Assembly: GCF_000496755.2 (NCBI RefSeq)
Contig: NZ_AYKS02000079.1
Span: 50,308-114,307, forward strand
Direction: 5' to 3'
Source: Serratia sp. DD3
GTDB lineage: Bacteria > Pseudomonadota > Gammaproteobacteria > Enterobacterales > Enterobacteriaceae
DNA: 64,000 bases
Positions 53,834 through 62,419 of the stretch are shown piece by piece. Positions within the stretch are counted from its first letter, which is position 1. Each line of letters begins with the position of its first letter. The position numbers and the translations under genes were made by a program. Under the pieces are notes generated by a model, which was not told the DNA's origin, made no database searches, and was given only the letters and a program-made list of their open reading frames with translations.

Positions 53834-54874
53834 ATGACCGAAAAAATCCATGTTGGCCTGGTCGGTTATGGCTATGCCAGTAAGACTTTCCATGCCCCAT
53901 TGATTGTTGCAACCCCTGGGATGGAGTTGACCGCGGTTTCTAGTAGTGATGCCGGTAAAGTTCATGCGGATTGGCCCACCATGAAGGTGGTGAGTGATCC
54001 GCAGGCATTGTTTAATGATCCCGCGATTGATCTGATTGTTATTCCGACCCCAAACGAGACCCATTTCCCGTTAGCACAGCAGGCGATGGCCGCCGGTAAA
54101 CATGTGGTGGTGGATAAACCGTTTACGGTGACGTTGTCACAAGCGCAACAGTTACAGCAGCAAGAAGAACAGTGTGGGTTACTACTTTCGGTGTTTCATA
54201 ATCGCCGTTGGGACAGTGACTTTCTGACTTTGAAAGCATTGCTAAAAGAGGGCTCGCTCGGGGAAGTGGTCTATTTTGAATCTCATTTTGATCGCTTTCG
54301 GCCAGAAGTTCGCCAGCGCTGGCGCGAGCAAGGCGGGCCGGGCAGCGGGTTATGGTACGACCTGGCTCCACACTTAATTGACCAGACTCTGCAACTGTTT
54401 GGCACGCCGCAAACGCTGTTTGTTGACCTTGGGGAGTTGCGCCCCGGTGCTCAATCAGTGGATTACTTCCATGCAGTGCTAACTTATGCCAATCGCCGTG
54501 TGGTGCTGCACAGTAGCATGCTGGCGGCGGCAGAAAGCCCGCGCTATGTGGTCCATGGCATTCAAGGCAGTTTTGTTAAATTTGGACTCGACCCACAAGA
54601 AGATCGGTTGAAAGCCGGTGAACGCTTGCCACAAGCAGATTGGGGTTATGATATGCGTGATGGTGTGGTGACGTTGTCACTTGATGGGGTGTTAACAGAG
54701 AAACCTTTACTGACCATTCCGGGTAACTATCCTGCCTATTATGCTGCGGTGCGTGATGCCATCAACGGTGAGGGGGTTAACCCGGTAGCGGCGAATGAAG
54801 CGATTAAAGTGATGGAGCTGATTGAACTGGGTATCGACTCTGCCCGGCAGCAAAAAGCACTGCCGATAGTTTAA
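53834..54874 (+). CDS. ydgJ: Gfo/Idh/MocA-family oxidoreductase YdgJ
   Basis: Putative NAD(P)-dependent sugar or polyol oxidoreductase, 346 residues, same length as E. coli YdgJ. The Rossmann motif GLVGYGYASKTFHAPL (residues 8-23) and the family lysine motif in HVVVDKPFTVT are intact, and the C-terminal half has the expected DLAPHLIDQTL segment. Substrate unknown. It is divergent from the GH1 gene and has its own terminator. Confidence 0.93.
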   Translation: MTEKIHVGLVGYGYASKTFHAPLIVATPGMELTAVSSSDAGKVHADWPTMKVVSDPQALFNDPAIDLIVIPTPNETHFPLAQQAMAAGKHVVVDKPFTVTLSQAQQLQQQEEQCGLLLSVFHNRRWDSDFLTLKALLKEGSLGEVVYFESHFDRFRPEVRQRWREQGGPGSGLWYDLAPHLIDQTLQLFGTPQTLFVDLGELRPGAQSVDYFHAVLTYANRRVVLHSSMLAAAESPRYVVHGIQGSFVKFGLDPQEDRLKAGERLPQADWGYDMRDGVVTLSLDGVLTEKPLLTIPGNYPAYYAAVRDAINGEGVNPVAANEAIKVMELIELGIDSARQQKALPIV

Positions 54875-54907
54875 GTGGCAGTATAAGTTATATAATAATC
54901 AGCTTAT

Positions 54908-54935
54908 CAAAGGGTTCGGTTTGAACCCTTTTTTA
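54908..54935 (+). terminator. Terminator of ydgJ
   Basis: AAGGGTTC/GAACCCTT form an 8-bp stem with a 5-base loop, followed by TTTTATG. It lies 34 bases past the ydgJ stop. Confidence 0.85.
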
Positions 54936-54947
54936 TGTACGCTGCTT

Positions 54948-54992
54948 AAGCGTATTGAGGGTATTAAGCGTATTAAGCGTATTAAGGGTATA
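54948..54992. repeat. Five 9-bp tandem repeats
   Basis: The unit AAGCGTATT is repeated five times with small changes (AAGCGTATT, GAGGGTATT, AAGCGTATT, AAGCGTATT, AAGGGTATA). It lies between the ydgJ terminator and the yfeH-like gene. Confidence 0.85.
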
Positions 54993-55069
54993 GGTAGCTT
55001 TTGTGATAACCGATCATCCAGCGGTCCGAACCCATGGGATAGGCCATTAATTTCAAGGTAGGGTGTTAA

Positions 55070-56068
55070 ATGTCCTGGTTGCAGCGCCTACGTATCGATA
55101 GTTTTTTGCTGGTTCTGATTATAGTGGTGATTCTTGCTTCACTGTTTCCTTGCCAGGGGGCTTGGAAAACGTTCTTTGAGCATCTTACTACCGCCGCTAT
55201 CGCTTTGTTGTTCTTTATGCATGGGGCAAAACTTTCCCGTGCTGCGGTTATTGCCGGGATCAGCCATTGGCGGTTACACCTGCTGGTGTTGTTCAGTACT
55301 TTTGCGCTATTTCCGTTGCTGGGGCTGAGTATGGAATTCTTGGTGCCGGATTATCTTTCCCCAACGGTTTATCTCGGTTTTCTTTATTTATGTGCCTTGC
55401 CTGCCACGGTTCAATCGGCGATAGCATTTACCTCTGTTGCCGGGGGAAATGTGGCTGCGGCTATTTGTAGTGCGTCTGCCTCTAGTCTTTTGGGCGTGTT
55501 TCTTTCACCGTTGCTGGTGGGGGCGCTTATGCATGCCCAAGGGGAAGGAACGGATATTTGGCATGCCATTGGTGCCATTATTTTGCAGCTGATGGTGCCA
55601 TTTATTATCGGCCACCTGTCGCGACCACTGATTGCCAAGTGGGTTGAACGGCACCGTAAATTAATTAATCTCACTGACCGCTCATCAATCTTGCTGGTGG
55701 TGTACACCGCGTTTAGCGCCGCAGTCGTTGAAGGGATCTGGCAGCGTATTGATGGCTGGTCATTGCTGATGATTGTGATTATGTCAATGCTGCTGCTAAC
55801 GGTGGTACTGATTTTCAACACTTATATTGCGCGCTGGCTCGGTTTTAATACCGCCGATGAGATCACCATCGTGTTTTGTGGTTCGAAAAAGAGTCTGGCC
55901 AATGGTATTCCGATGGCCAATGTCCTGTTCTCGGCATCTGCCGTTGGGGCTATGGTGTTGCCCTTAATGATATTCCACCAGATACAGTTAATGGTGTGCG
56001 CGGTACTGGCGCAACGTTATGCGCGCAAGACGGCGCAGCAGCAGGCAGACGCGGAGGTAGGGAAATAA
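55070..56068 (+). CDS. Bile acid:sodium symporter-like protein (YfeH type)
   Basis: Predicted inner-membrane transporter of the SBF-like family, 332 residues with nine or ten hydrophobic segments. The conserved FFMHGAKLSR, ALPATVQSAIAFT and FCGSKKSLANGIPMAN stretches are typical of the YfeH/P7 branch. The transported molecule is unknown. E. coli yfeH is elsewhere; here the gene sits between ydgJ and a NIPSNAP gene, with 31 bases to the latter, suggesting a two-gene unit. Confidence 0.85.
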   Translation: MSWLQRLRIDSFLLVLIIVVILASLFPCQGAWKTFFEHLTTAAIALLFFMHGAKLSRAAVIAGISHWRLHLLVLFSTFALFPLLGLSMEFLVPDYLSPTVYLGFLYLCALPATVQSAIAFTSVAGGNVAAAICSASASSLLGVFLSPLLVGALMHAQGEGTDIWHAIGAIILQLMVPFIIGHLSRPLIAKWVERHRKLINLTDRSSILLVVYTAFSAAVVEGIWQRIDGWSLLMIVIMSMLLLTVVLIFNTYIARWLGFNTADEITIVFCGSKKSLANGIPMANVLFSASAVGAMVLPLMIFHQIQLMVCAVLAQRYARKTAQQQADAEVGK

Positions 56069-56099
56069 CTTGTCAGCGCATTCAACCGAAGGAGCCTCT

Positions 56100-56420
56100 A
56101 TGGGCAAAGTGATCGAGATTTTACAGTACCGATTACGGGTGGGAAGTGGAGAACGCTTTCACCATATAATGCAACATAACAGTGTGCCATTGCATTTAAC
56201 ATCAGGCATTACTGTGCTTGAGTATGGTATTTCATTGCATGCCGCCGATGCCTACTATTTGATTCGTTTGTTTGATGGCATGGAGGAAATGGAGCAGGTA
56301 CTGCATGATTTCTATCACAGCAAAGCCTGGCGTGAAGGGCCGCGAACAGAGATTGTGTCATTGATTGAGGAAAGTCATCGAGTGGTATTGCCTTATCATA
56401 GGGTCGATTCGCTGATTTAA
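56100..56420 (+). CDS. NIPSNAP-family protein
   Basis: A 106-residue ferredoxin-like-fold (dimeric alpha-beta barrel) protein of the NIPSNAP type, function unknown in bacteria. Features: IEILQYRLRVGSGERFHHIM at the start and FYHSKAWREGPRTEIVSLIE near the end. I chose the ATG at 56100, directly behind AGGAG, over an in-frame start ten codons earlier. It follows the transporter closely on the same strand. Confidence 0.75.
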   Translation: MGKVIEILQYRLRVGSGERFHHIMQHNSVPLHLTSGITVLEYGISLHAADAYYLIRLFDGMEEMEQVLHDFYHSKAWREGPRTEIVSLIEESHRVVLPYHRVDSLI

Positions 56421-56576
56421 GGTCGATTAATCATCACGAAGGCATCTCGGCAACAATCCCTTTTGTTTAGCTGAGTCTCCAAACCGGATGAGATAGCGTG
56501 TCAGCAAAAAACTGTGGTAACCCCTCGCCCTAATTGAAATGTGGGCGAGGAGTTCAGTAGTAAGTTGAAGATGGTT

Positions 56577-57758
56577 TTAACTGCTGGCTAGCAGAAAATT
56601 CAAGGCATTAATCAATTTATCCACACCCGCTTCTACTTTGCTGCGTGGGCAACCGACATTCAGGCGCACAAAACCGCGCCCCTCTTCGCCATAGGTAAAG
56701 CCCGGCATAATGGCTACTTTCTCGCGCTCAATCAGAACCTGTTGCAACTGTTGGTCATCAATCGCCAGTGGACGCAAATCTATCCATGCCAAATAAGTGG
56801 CCTGGGGTGGTTGCCAGTTAAGCTGTGGAAAGGCCAGATTAAGGCGCTCGGCGACATAAGCCAGATTAGCTTGCAGATAATCGCGCAGTGCATCTAGCCA
56901 GGGCTCACCATGACGATAGGCGGCAATATGGGCGATAAGTGCCATCACCGCCGGTGATGAGATAGCATCACGGTTTTTCAGTGCACGGGTATAGCTTTCA
57001 CGGGTGTAATCATCACTGATCAAGCCATAAGCCCCGGTGAGTGCCGGAATATTGAATGCCTTAGAGGCTGAAGTCAGTAATGCCCAAGGGGTGGTGGCGA
57101 CCTGGCTCCATGGGATATGTTGCTGTCCGTTCCAAACCATATCCATATGGATCTCGTCACTGATCACCTTGACCTTATGGCGTTCACAGAGTGCTGCCAT
57201 CTGCGCCAGCTCCTGCTGGGTCCAAACTTTGCCGGTAGGGTTGTGTGGGCTGCACAGCAGCAAGATCCGGGTTTGTGGTAACGCCAGTAGGGCTTCCAGT
57301 TGGGCCATATCACAGTGCCAATCATTACCCACTTTGTGCAATGGGCAAGGGAGTATTTGACGCTGATTGCCTGCCACCACTTTATAGAACCCATCATAAG
57401 CCGGGGTATGGGTAACCACAAACTCACCTGGTGCCGACCAGATGCGTACCAACTGCGCCACCATGTAAATCACCGATGGGCCATACACCGCTAGATGAGT
57501 ATCAATAGCGCAATGAAAACGCTGTTGGTACCAGTGCCTGATGGCACCGAGAAAGTCTTCATGCTGCCAACGGCTATAGCCCAGCACACCATGTTGCAGG
57601 CGTTGTTGCAGGGCTTGAAGAATGCAAGGGGCGGTGGCGAAGTCCATATCGGAGATAGTGAAAGGGAGCAGATCGGCGCTGCCAAAACGGTCAGCAACAT
57701 AGTCCCACTGGGTACACCAAGTACCATGGCGATCAATCGGGGTGGAAAAATCAAACAT
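56577..57758 (-). CDS. malY: MalY: PLP-dependent cystathionine beta-lyase
   Basis: Fold-type I PLP enzyme with C-S lyase activity that also inhibits the maltose activator MalT in E. coli. The 393-residue protein has the PLP lysine K233 in SASKAFNIPAL (same number as E. coli) and D201 in SDEIHMD. I chose the ATG at 57758, preceded by GGAG, over a start nine codons earlier. It is the second gene of malXY; malX ends 45 bases upstream. Confidence 0.94.
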   Translation of the reverse strand: MFDFSTPIDRHGTWCTQWDYVADRFGSADLLPFTISDMDFATAPCILQALQQRLQHGVLGYSRWQHEDFLGAIRHWYQQRFHCAIDTHLAVYGPSVIYMVAQLVRIWSAPGEFVVTHTPAYDGFYKVVAGNQRQILPCPLHKVGNDWHCDMAQLEALLALPQTRILLLCSPHNPTGKVWTQQELAQMAALCERHKVKVISDEIHMDMVWNGQQHIPWSQVATTPWALLTSASKAFNIPALTGAYGLISDDYTRESYTRALKNRDAISSPAVMALIAHIAAYRHGEPWLDALRDYLQANLAYVAERLNLAFPQLNWQPPQATYLAWIDLRPLAIDDQQLQQVLIEREKVAIMPGFTYGEEGRGFVRLNVGCPRSKVEAGVDKLINALNFLLASS

Positions 57759-57803
57759 GTAAAACTCCGGGCAACGGCGCAGCAATGCTGCGCCTGAAAG
57801 AAA

Positions 57804-59387
57804 TTATGCACTGGTCATCAAATAGTCTAATTCATCTTTCACGGATTGTACTTGTGGGCCGATCACCACTTGCAGATTGTGATCATTGAGATGAACCACA
57901 CCAATGGCACGGTTGGCTTTGAGTAGCGCATCATCCACCTTGCTCATATCGTTAACCGACAAACGCAACCGGGTGATACAGTTGTCCAAGGAGATAATAT
58001 TCTCTTTACCGCCGAGAGCCAGCAGGATAGCGGGCACATTATAACCGGACTTACCGACGTTGCCCGTTGATACCGTCTGTGACGCACTGGTGTCATTATC
58101 ACGGCCCGGTGTTTTAATATTAAAACGCTGGATGGCGAAGCGGAAAATAGCGTAGTACATAACGAACCAGATGGTGGCCACAACTGGCACCCAATACCAC
58201 TTGGTTGCAGTACCATGCAGGATACCAAACACCACAAAGTCAATGATATTGCCATCGGTATTACCAATAGTCACCCCGAGCAGCGCCATCACGGTGAAAC
58301 CGAGGCCAGTCAACACTGCGTGGATCAAATAGAGGAATGGCGCAACAAACAGGAACAGGAATTCGATTGGCTCTGTGGTGCCACCCACGACACAAGCAAC
58401 GACGCCGGAAATTAATAATCCTTTGATTTTATGACGGTTCTCTGGTTTTGCACAGTGATACATGGCTAAAGCAGCCCCTGGCAGTCCACCAAGGAAGGCC
58501 GGCATTTTACCTTGTGACAGGAAGCGAGTGGCGCTCTCGGCAAAGCCATGAGTGGTTGGACAAGAGAGTTGTGCCTGGAAAATGGTCAACGCGCCGCTAA
58601 CTTCACGGCCACAAACTTCCAGCGTTCCCCCTGCTTCGGTAAAGCGGATCAGCGCCACCAGAATATGGTGCAAGCCAAATGGCAGCAGTAGACGTTCGCC
58701 GGAGCCAAAGATCATCGGGCCAAACGCCCCCGCACTGTTGATCATATTCCCCAGCCCGTTGATTCCCATGGCAAACCATGGCCAAATCAACGGGATCGCC
58801 AGCCCACACAGGCCCAACACCACGGTGGTAACGATAGGCACAAACCGGGTACCACCGAAAAATGCCAGTGCATCAGGCAGGCGGATGGTATTAAAACGTT
58901 CATGCAACAGATAAACGATGATACCGACGATCACCGCCCCCAAGATCCCGGTATCGATGGATTGGATACCTAAAATATTCTGGATATTGTTGGCTTTCAG
59001 TATCAGTGGGTCAGTGGTCGGTAGAATCCCGGCGGTAGTCAGATAAAAGTTGGTGGCCAGGTTAAGCACGGCAAAACCAACAAAGCCAGAGAAGGCGGCA
59101 ACGCCTTTGTTTTCACGCGCCATACCCAATGGAATAGCGATAGCAAACATCACCGGCAGGAAGCTAAAGGCAAAAGAACCGATTTTGCTCATCCAGGTGA
59201 ACAGTAACTGGAACGCCGGATGGTTGAGCGCCGGGAGCAGGGTAATAACATCTCGGCTACTGAGGGAACTGCCGATCCCCAGCATGATGCCGCAGAACGA
59301 AAGTAGTGCGACGGGCAACATGAATGTCTTGCCCAGGCTCTGGAAGAACTCCCAAAGCGTAATTTTTTGTTTTTTGGGTGCGGGCAT
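57804..59387 (-). CDS. malX: PTS maltose/glucose EIICB component MalX
   Basis: Membrane sugar permease of the glucose-type phosphotransferase system, 527 residues. The EIIC domain has about ten hydrophobic segments with the GGTTEPIEFLFLF signature. The fused EIIB domain carries the phosphorylated cysteine in ISLDNCITRLRL. No EIIA domain is attached, so EIIA-Glc is presumably used. I chose the ATG at 59387 (MPAPKKQKITLWEFF, GGAG upstream) over an extension to 59489. It is controlled by MalI through operators in the gap to malI. Confidence 0.95.
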   Translation of the reverse strand: MPAPKKQKITLWEFFQSLGKTFMLPVALLSFCGIMLGIGSSLSSRDVITLLPALNHPAFQLLFTWMSKIGSFAFSFLPVMFAIAIPLGMARENKGVAAFSGFVGFAVLNLATNFYLTTAGILPTTDPLILKANNIQNILGIQSIDTGILGAVIVGIIVYLLHERFNTIRLPDALAFFGGTRFVPIVTTVVLGLCGLAIPLIWPWFAMGINGLGNMINSAGAFGPMIFGSGERLLLPFGLHHILVALIRFTEAGGTLEVCGREVSGALTIFQAQLSCPTTHGFAESATRFLSQGKMPAFLGGLPGAALAMYHCAKPENRHKIKGLLISGVVACVVGGTTEPIEFLFLFVAPFLYLIHAVLTGLGFTVMALLGVTIGNTDGNIIDFVVFGILHGTATKWYWVPVVATIWFVMYYAIFRFAIQRFNIKTPGRDNDTSASQTVSTGNVGKSGYNVPAILLALGGKENIISLDNCITRLRLSVNDMSKVDDALLKANRAIGVVHLNDHNLQVVIGPQVQSVKDELDYLMTSA

Positions 59388-59449
59388 AACCGATAACTCC
59401 TGGCAAAAAAATACGCAACAATGTGCGTGCTCTATTAGGTAAAAAATAA

Positions 59450-59465
59450 GATAAAACGTTTTACC
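59450..59465. promoter_or_regulatory. MalI operator at malX
   Basis: GATAAAACGTTTTACC differs by one base from the E. coli MalI operator GATAAAACGTTTTATC as I know it. It lies 63-78 bases before the malX start. Confidence 0.8.
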
Positions 59466-59474
59466 TACTAAAAA

Positions 59475-59490
59475 TGCGCTAATAATCACA
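59475..59490 (-). promoter_or_regulatory. Candidate CRP site for malX
   Basis: On the minus strand TGTGATTATTAGCGCA has a perfect left half TGTGA and a right half with three of five bases of TCACA. It sits just upstream of the MalI operator, as expected for a CRP-dependent malX promoter. Confidence 0.4.
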
Positions 59491-59528
59491 AATGTGAATC
59501 ATCTTTTTGCTGCCTCAGCCGCAATATC

Positions 59529-59544
59529 AGTAAATCGTTTTACT
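59529..59544. promoter_or_regulatory. Second MalI-type operator, at malI
   Basis: AGTAAATCGTTTTACT shares the GTAAA/CGTTTTACT half-sites with the malX operator and is nearly palindromic. Its place just before malI suggests autoregulation. Confidence 0.6.
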
Positions 59545-59601
59545 GCGTAAAGAAATTCGGTATACCATTTGTCGTCAGCGAGAGAAGCACTCCGATATGG
59601 C

Positions 59602-60645
59602 TTGGCAGAGGCTATAACCATCAAAAAGATCACTATCACTGAAGTTGCCCAATTGGCTGGGGTATCCGTTACCACCGTCTCGTTAGTCCTGAGTGGTAAA
59701 GGGCGTATTTCACCGGCCACCATGATGCGTGTTAATCAGGCCATCGAGCAGCTTGGCTATGTCCGTAATCGTCAGGCGGCGACATTACGTGGCGGAGCGT
59801 CAGGCATAGTGGGGTTGATTCTGCGTGATATCAGTGAACCTTTTTATGCTGAGGTGACAGCAGGCTTGAGTGAGGTGCTGGAAGCTCATGGCAAGGTGCT
59901 GTTTCTGACGCAGAGTGGCCGAGATGGTAAGGGCTTAAGGCGCTGTTTTGATACGCTGCTGGAACAGGGTGTGGATGGGATGGTTTTGGCCGGCGGGCTG
60001 CGTTCTGTGAGCGGCTTGCAAGAAAAAGCGGCAGAGCAGGGGGTACCACTGGTGTGCGCTGCACGGTCTAATGGCCTGGAAGGCGTAGATGTAGTGCGGC
60101 CAGATAATATGCAGGCGGCCAAAATGGCGACCGAGTTTTTGATCAAGCGCGGTCATAGCCAAATTGCCTATTTAGGAGGGAAGAGCGATTCTTTGACCCG
60201 GGCTGAACGCTTAGGCGGGTTCTGTGCCACGCTGGTGCAGTATGGTTTGCCATTTCGCACGGAGTGGATTGTGGAATGCGATTGCCATCAACGCATAGCG
60301 GCGCAAGCTGCCGAAAACCTATTAAGTCAGTACCCAAATATTAGTGCGCTGGTATGTCATAAGGCCTCTGTGGCATTGGGGGCTTATTTTGGTATTGTGC
60401 GCAGTGGCCGTAATATTGGTTCCGAAGGCCTAGACAGTTTTTATACTCAGCAGGTGGCATTGATTGGTTTTGGGGATGTTCCCGAAGCTGAGTTAACGGA
60501 ACCGCCGCTGACGTTTATCTCTAACTCGGCGCGCGATGTCGGCCGCAGTGCTGCTAGCCGTTTGTTGCAACGCATTGATAACGATCAGTTACCACCACAA
60601 AGCGTGATATTGCAACCCACGTTGATCAAACGCGGATCCGCTTGA
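59602..60645 (+). CDS. malI: Maltose regulon regulator MalI
   Basis: LacI-family repressor of malXY. The N-terminal helix-turn-helix ITITEVAQLAGVSVTTVSLV and hinge region are clear, and the core keeps the family text GYVRNRQAATLRGG and DVVRPDNMQAA. There is no in-frame ATG before the DNA-binding domain. I take TTG at 59602 as the start (MAEAITIKKIT), which aligns with the E. coli N-terminus and gives 347 residues; another TTG at 59569 is possible. Ribosome-binding sites before both are weak, so expression may be low. Confidence 0.88.
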   Translation: MAEAITIKKITITEVAQLAGVSVTTVSLVLSGKGRISPATMMRVNQAIEQLGYVRNRQAATLRGGASGIVGLILRDISEPFYAEVTAGLSEVLEAHGKVLFLTQSGRDGKGLRRCFDTLLEQGVDGMVLAGGLRSVSGLQEKAAEQGVPLVCAARSNGLEGVDVVRPDNMQAAKMATEFLIKRGHSQIAYLGGKSDSLTRAERLGGFCATLVQYGLPFRTEWIVECDCHQRIAAQAAENLLSQYPNISALVCHKASVALGAYFGIVRSGRNIGSEGLDSFYTQQVALIGFGDVPEAELTEPPLTFISNSARDVGRSAASRLLQRIDNDQLPPQSVILQPTLIKRGSA

Positions 60646-60717
60646 TCTACCTGCATATTGAGCGAGACCCAAAAACCTTACAGCCAGCCGCGACAGTTGT
60701 ATTGACGACAAAAACAG

Positions 60718-60742
60718 TTAAGGGCCCAATGTGGGCCCTTAA
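60718..60742. terminator. Bidirectional terminator between malI and ydgA
   Basis: TTAAGGGCCC/GGGCCCTTAA form a perfect 10-bp stem with a 5-base loop between two convergent genes. Confidence 0.8.
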
Positions 60743-60783
60743 TGTATTGTTATAGTGGTACCGGTGAATTATGCCGATCTAAT

Positions 60784-62265
60784 TCACTCTAGCCCATCAT
60801 TACCGCCAAACGCACCGAGCTGGCGAGAAAGGTCTTGCAGTGACATTTTGTTGCCATTGAGCTCAATCTGATTGTCGGCATAATTGAAGCTGCTGCTGAT
60901 TACCCCATCTTTTTCCGTCGTCAGTTTGAACATCTGCCCCATTGCCGACAAGGTTTGCACTTGCTGTTGTGCAAATTTCTGCGCGTCTTCAGCACTGTAA
61001 CCTTGCAGTTTTGCTGCCTGGGTAGTGGTTTCTATTGCCATTGCCATAGGGATGGAGAGGTTGGCTTCAATTTTCTTGAATGTACGGGCGAATTTTTGCT
61101 CTGGATCTTCAGTTGGTGTAGCAAACTGTGCCTGATCCTGGAAAGCAACATTCAAATTAAAGCTGCTTTCACCTTGACTGTTTTTCCAACTCAACGGGGC
61201 AATAGCGATACTTGGGTTACCTTTCAGCAATAGTGGCAGATTCTTCAGTAGAATCGTTCTGGCTTCTTCCTGATAAGCCACTGGATCTATCTCTTGGCTA
61301 TCTTTCAACAAAGCCATGGCTTGCTGATTGTATTGCTCAGAGAATTCTTTTAGGGCTTTAGCATCCAAATTATCAACTTTCAGTAACAACTTAGCAGAAC
61401 CAAAGTCCATATCCTGAACTTTTACCCCATCCAACGTATAACTGAGTTGGCCTGCCAAATTTGAGCCTTGTTCATCAAATTTACTGCCCAGGTTGAAGCC
61501 TTCCACTGACATTAACGTTTTACCGTCAACGGCCACTGCAAACTGCTTGACGCCCATATTCTGGTTACCGAGAGTCATGCCAGATTGACCTAGATGAGTA
61601 TCAACGTTGAGTGTAACGCCTTGTATGGTCACTTGTTCATTTTGCCCCAACGCACTGGGCCCGCTAATGGTGAGGTTGTCACTATTGGCATCCAGTTTCA
61701 GGGTTTGCATATCACGGCCCATATCCGCATTAATCTGTGCACCACTGAATTTCAGCAACACTTTATCTTTGGTGAACTCAAGAGGGATCACGTCAGCAAC
61801 GGTGTTAATAGCGCCACTATAGGAAACACGTGAATTAGCGCTAAACAGCGATTTACCCTTAGTGATCTCAAACAAAGGTTTAACTTTCGCGGTGTTTTCC
61901 AATTCGGTGTAAACCGAAGCCATGCTTGGCAGCAGGTGGAATCTTTTCAGTTGGCTCAGAGGGAAAGGGCCATGGTCAATAGTTTCGATAAATGCAATTT
62001 CATCACCGGGCTTCAAGAATGCATTATCGCTGGTGCTATTAGTACGGAGAACATAGCGCATCCGGCTACTGAAAATACCGCGCTGATAGTTTTCAGCACT
62101 GAGCTTAAGACCCGCTTTCGGCAGGTAATCGTTCAATTGGTTATTGGCATTAGCGACCACTTCACCCATTCGTTGTTCAATTAGCTTACCGGTGTACCAA
62201 GAGGCCCCGGTCCATGCAGCGCCAAGAACCACAATGATACTGACTGCAACGACTGATTTTTTCAT
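60784..62265 (-). CDS. ydgA: DUF945 family protein YdgA
   Basis: Envelope protein of the YdgA/YihF (DUF945) family, function not established. The 493-residue product begins with an uncleaved or cleaved hydrophobic helix (VVAVSIIVVLGAAWTGASWY) and is otherwise soluble and rich in beta-strand-like segments, ending in NGNKMSLQDLSRQL. I chose the ATG at 62265 (MKKSVVAVSI) over one nine codons upstream. It lies between malI and manA, as in E. coli. Confidence 0.9.
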   Translation of the reverse strand: MKKSVVAVSIIVVLGAAWTGASWYTGKLIEQRMGEVVANANNQLNDYLPKAGLKLSAENYQRGIFSSRMRYVLRTNSTSDNAFLKPGDEIAFIETIDHGPFPLSQLKRFHLLPSMASVYTELENTAKVKPLFEITKGKSLFSANSRVSYSGAINTVADVIPLEFTKDKVLLKFSGAQINADMGRDMQTLKLDANSDNLTISGPSALGQNEQVTIQGVTLNVDTHLGQSGMTLGNQNMGVKQFAVAVDGKTLMSVEGFNLGSKFDEQGSNLAGQLSYTLDGVKVQDMDFGSAKLLLKVDNLDAKALKEFSEQYNQQAMALLKDSQEIDPVAYQEEARTILLKNLPLLLKGNPSIAIAPLSWKNSQGESSFNLNVAFQDQAQFATPTEDPEQKFARTFKKIEANLSIPMAMAIETTTQAAKLQGYSAEDAQKFAQQQVQTLSAMGQMFKLTTEKDGVISSSFNYADNQIELNGNKMSLQDLSRQLGAFGGNDGLE

Positions 62266-62419
62266 AGTTCCGTTTATCCTTTCTAAGGCCAACTAATACA
62301 AAAAATGGCTGGGCAAAATGAGTCTGTAGGCAATAAACACCTGAAGACAGTTATTGTGAAGCTAATTTAATCATCTTGGCAACTAATTTGCCTTGCGTAG
62401 TTGCCAAAGTTTAGCTGAA

